64,000 nucleotides of DNA from Apostichopus japonicus (lineage: Eukaryota; Echinodermata; Holothuroidea; Aspidochirotida; Stichopodidae): positions 15,643,001 through 15,707,000 of the forward strand of contig NC_092568.1 in NCBI RefSeq assembly GCF_037975245.1, in the 5' to 3' direction. The notes under the pieces are model-generated. The model was not told where the DNA came from and did not search any database. It was given only the letters and a program-made list of their open reading frames with translations. The position numbers were made by a program, and so were the translations under genes. Of this stretch, positions 63,745 through 64,000 are shown piece by piece (within the stretch, counting starts at the first letter, position 1; each line of letters begins with the position of its first letter).

Positions 63745-64000
63745 CTGAAGATCAAACAACGTGTATCAAAAAAGTTTGTAATGTTAAAGTAAACAGGACA
63801 TAAATCTTAAACATACTCTTTGTTCCCTAAATAAATGATTTACTTTTGGTATTGGTATTAAAGATATCAAAACTCCTTACCATCCCAACGCTCCTTAATT
63901 CACCATCTGTATTTCCCACTCCTAGTTCGCTTTACACTTAATGCTACAGTTCTGTATTAGCTTTGTATATTTCCTTGGTGATTTGCTGTTGCTTTTTTCT

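Noticed and set aside
195-63744. Inositol trisphosphate receptor or a vertebrate RyR paralogue instead of an invertebrate RyR
   Set aside because: RyR repeats and three SPRY domains exclude the IP3 receptor. Overall divergence, lineage-specific linkers and absence of the acidic tract argue against a vertebrate paralogue.
63853-63930. Exon-like segment left of a TAG acceptor with a gtaagg donor (open GVGNTDGELRSVGM)
   Set aside because: It does not match the RyR sequence expected just upstream of exon 1, the polypyrimidine tract is poor, and its phase is not shown to fit.

Overview
The window is animal nuclear DNA. It lies inside one very large intron-rich gene on the minus strand, a ryanodine receptor (RyR), the intracellular Ca2+ release channel of the ER/SR. 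Reading from right to left, I could place 73 consecutive coding exons plus one duplicated alternative exon between 63744 and 195. Every junction keeps the reading frame: the exons sum to 9862 nt, which is one completing base plus 3287 whole codons. The first ~400 codons of the gene lie to the right of the window. The central and C-terminal part, including the EF-hands, transmembrane segments and pore, lies to the left. I saw no second gene, tRNA, rRNA or CRISPR array. Splice sites are written in sense orientation; on the printed + strand donors read as ...ac and acceptors as ct...

Organism: clearly a metazoan and probably a marine invertebrate. The protein follows RyR throughout but is diverged from the vertebrate paralogues and lacks their long glutamate-rich stretch. 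The introns are short to medium, AT-rich and full of minisatellites and small foldback elements. The dispersed repeat built around TGACCTTTGACC would suit a non-vertebrate deuterostome such as an echinoderm, but that is a low-confidence inference.

Layout in transcription order (right to left): exons 1-6 (63.7-59.6 kb) end of the N-terminal RIH solenoid; 7-9 SPRY1; 10-14 RyR repeats 1 and 2; 15-20 SPRY2; 21-25 linker and divergent serine-rich region; 25-28 SPRY3; 29-40 helical solenoid without the acidic tract; 41-49 second RIH domain/bridging solenoid, including mutually exclusive exons 42a/42b; 50-56 RyR repeats 3 and 4 with a PKA-type RRLS site between them; 57-73 the following solenoid up to the NFRREEQNF block. 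The domain order matches the cytoplasmic shell of known RyRs, so all exons build one protein.

The most interesting content concerns isoform generation. A pair of homologous 136-nt exons is mutually exclusive by reading frame. Two or three microexons keep the frame whether included or skipped. Four independent direct duplications lie at or beside 5' splice sites, and one of them offers a second donor 63 nt downstream that would add 21 in-frame residues. The introns also hold a perfect 444-bp (GGGA)111 tract, a 46-bp minisatellite interrupted by an 882-bp element with 14-bp terminal inverted repeats, a 68-bp minisatellite, and several foldback (MITE-like) elements.
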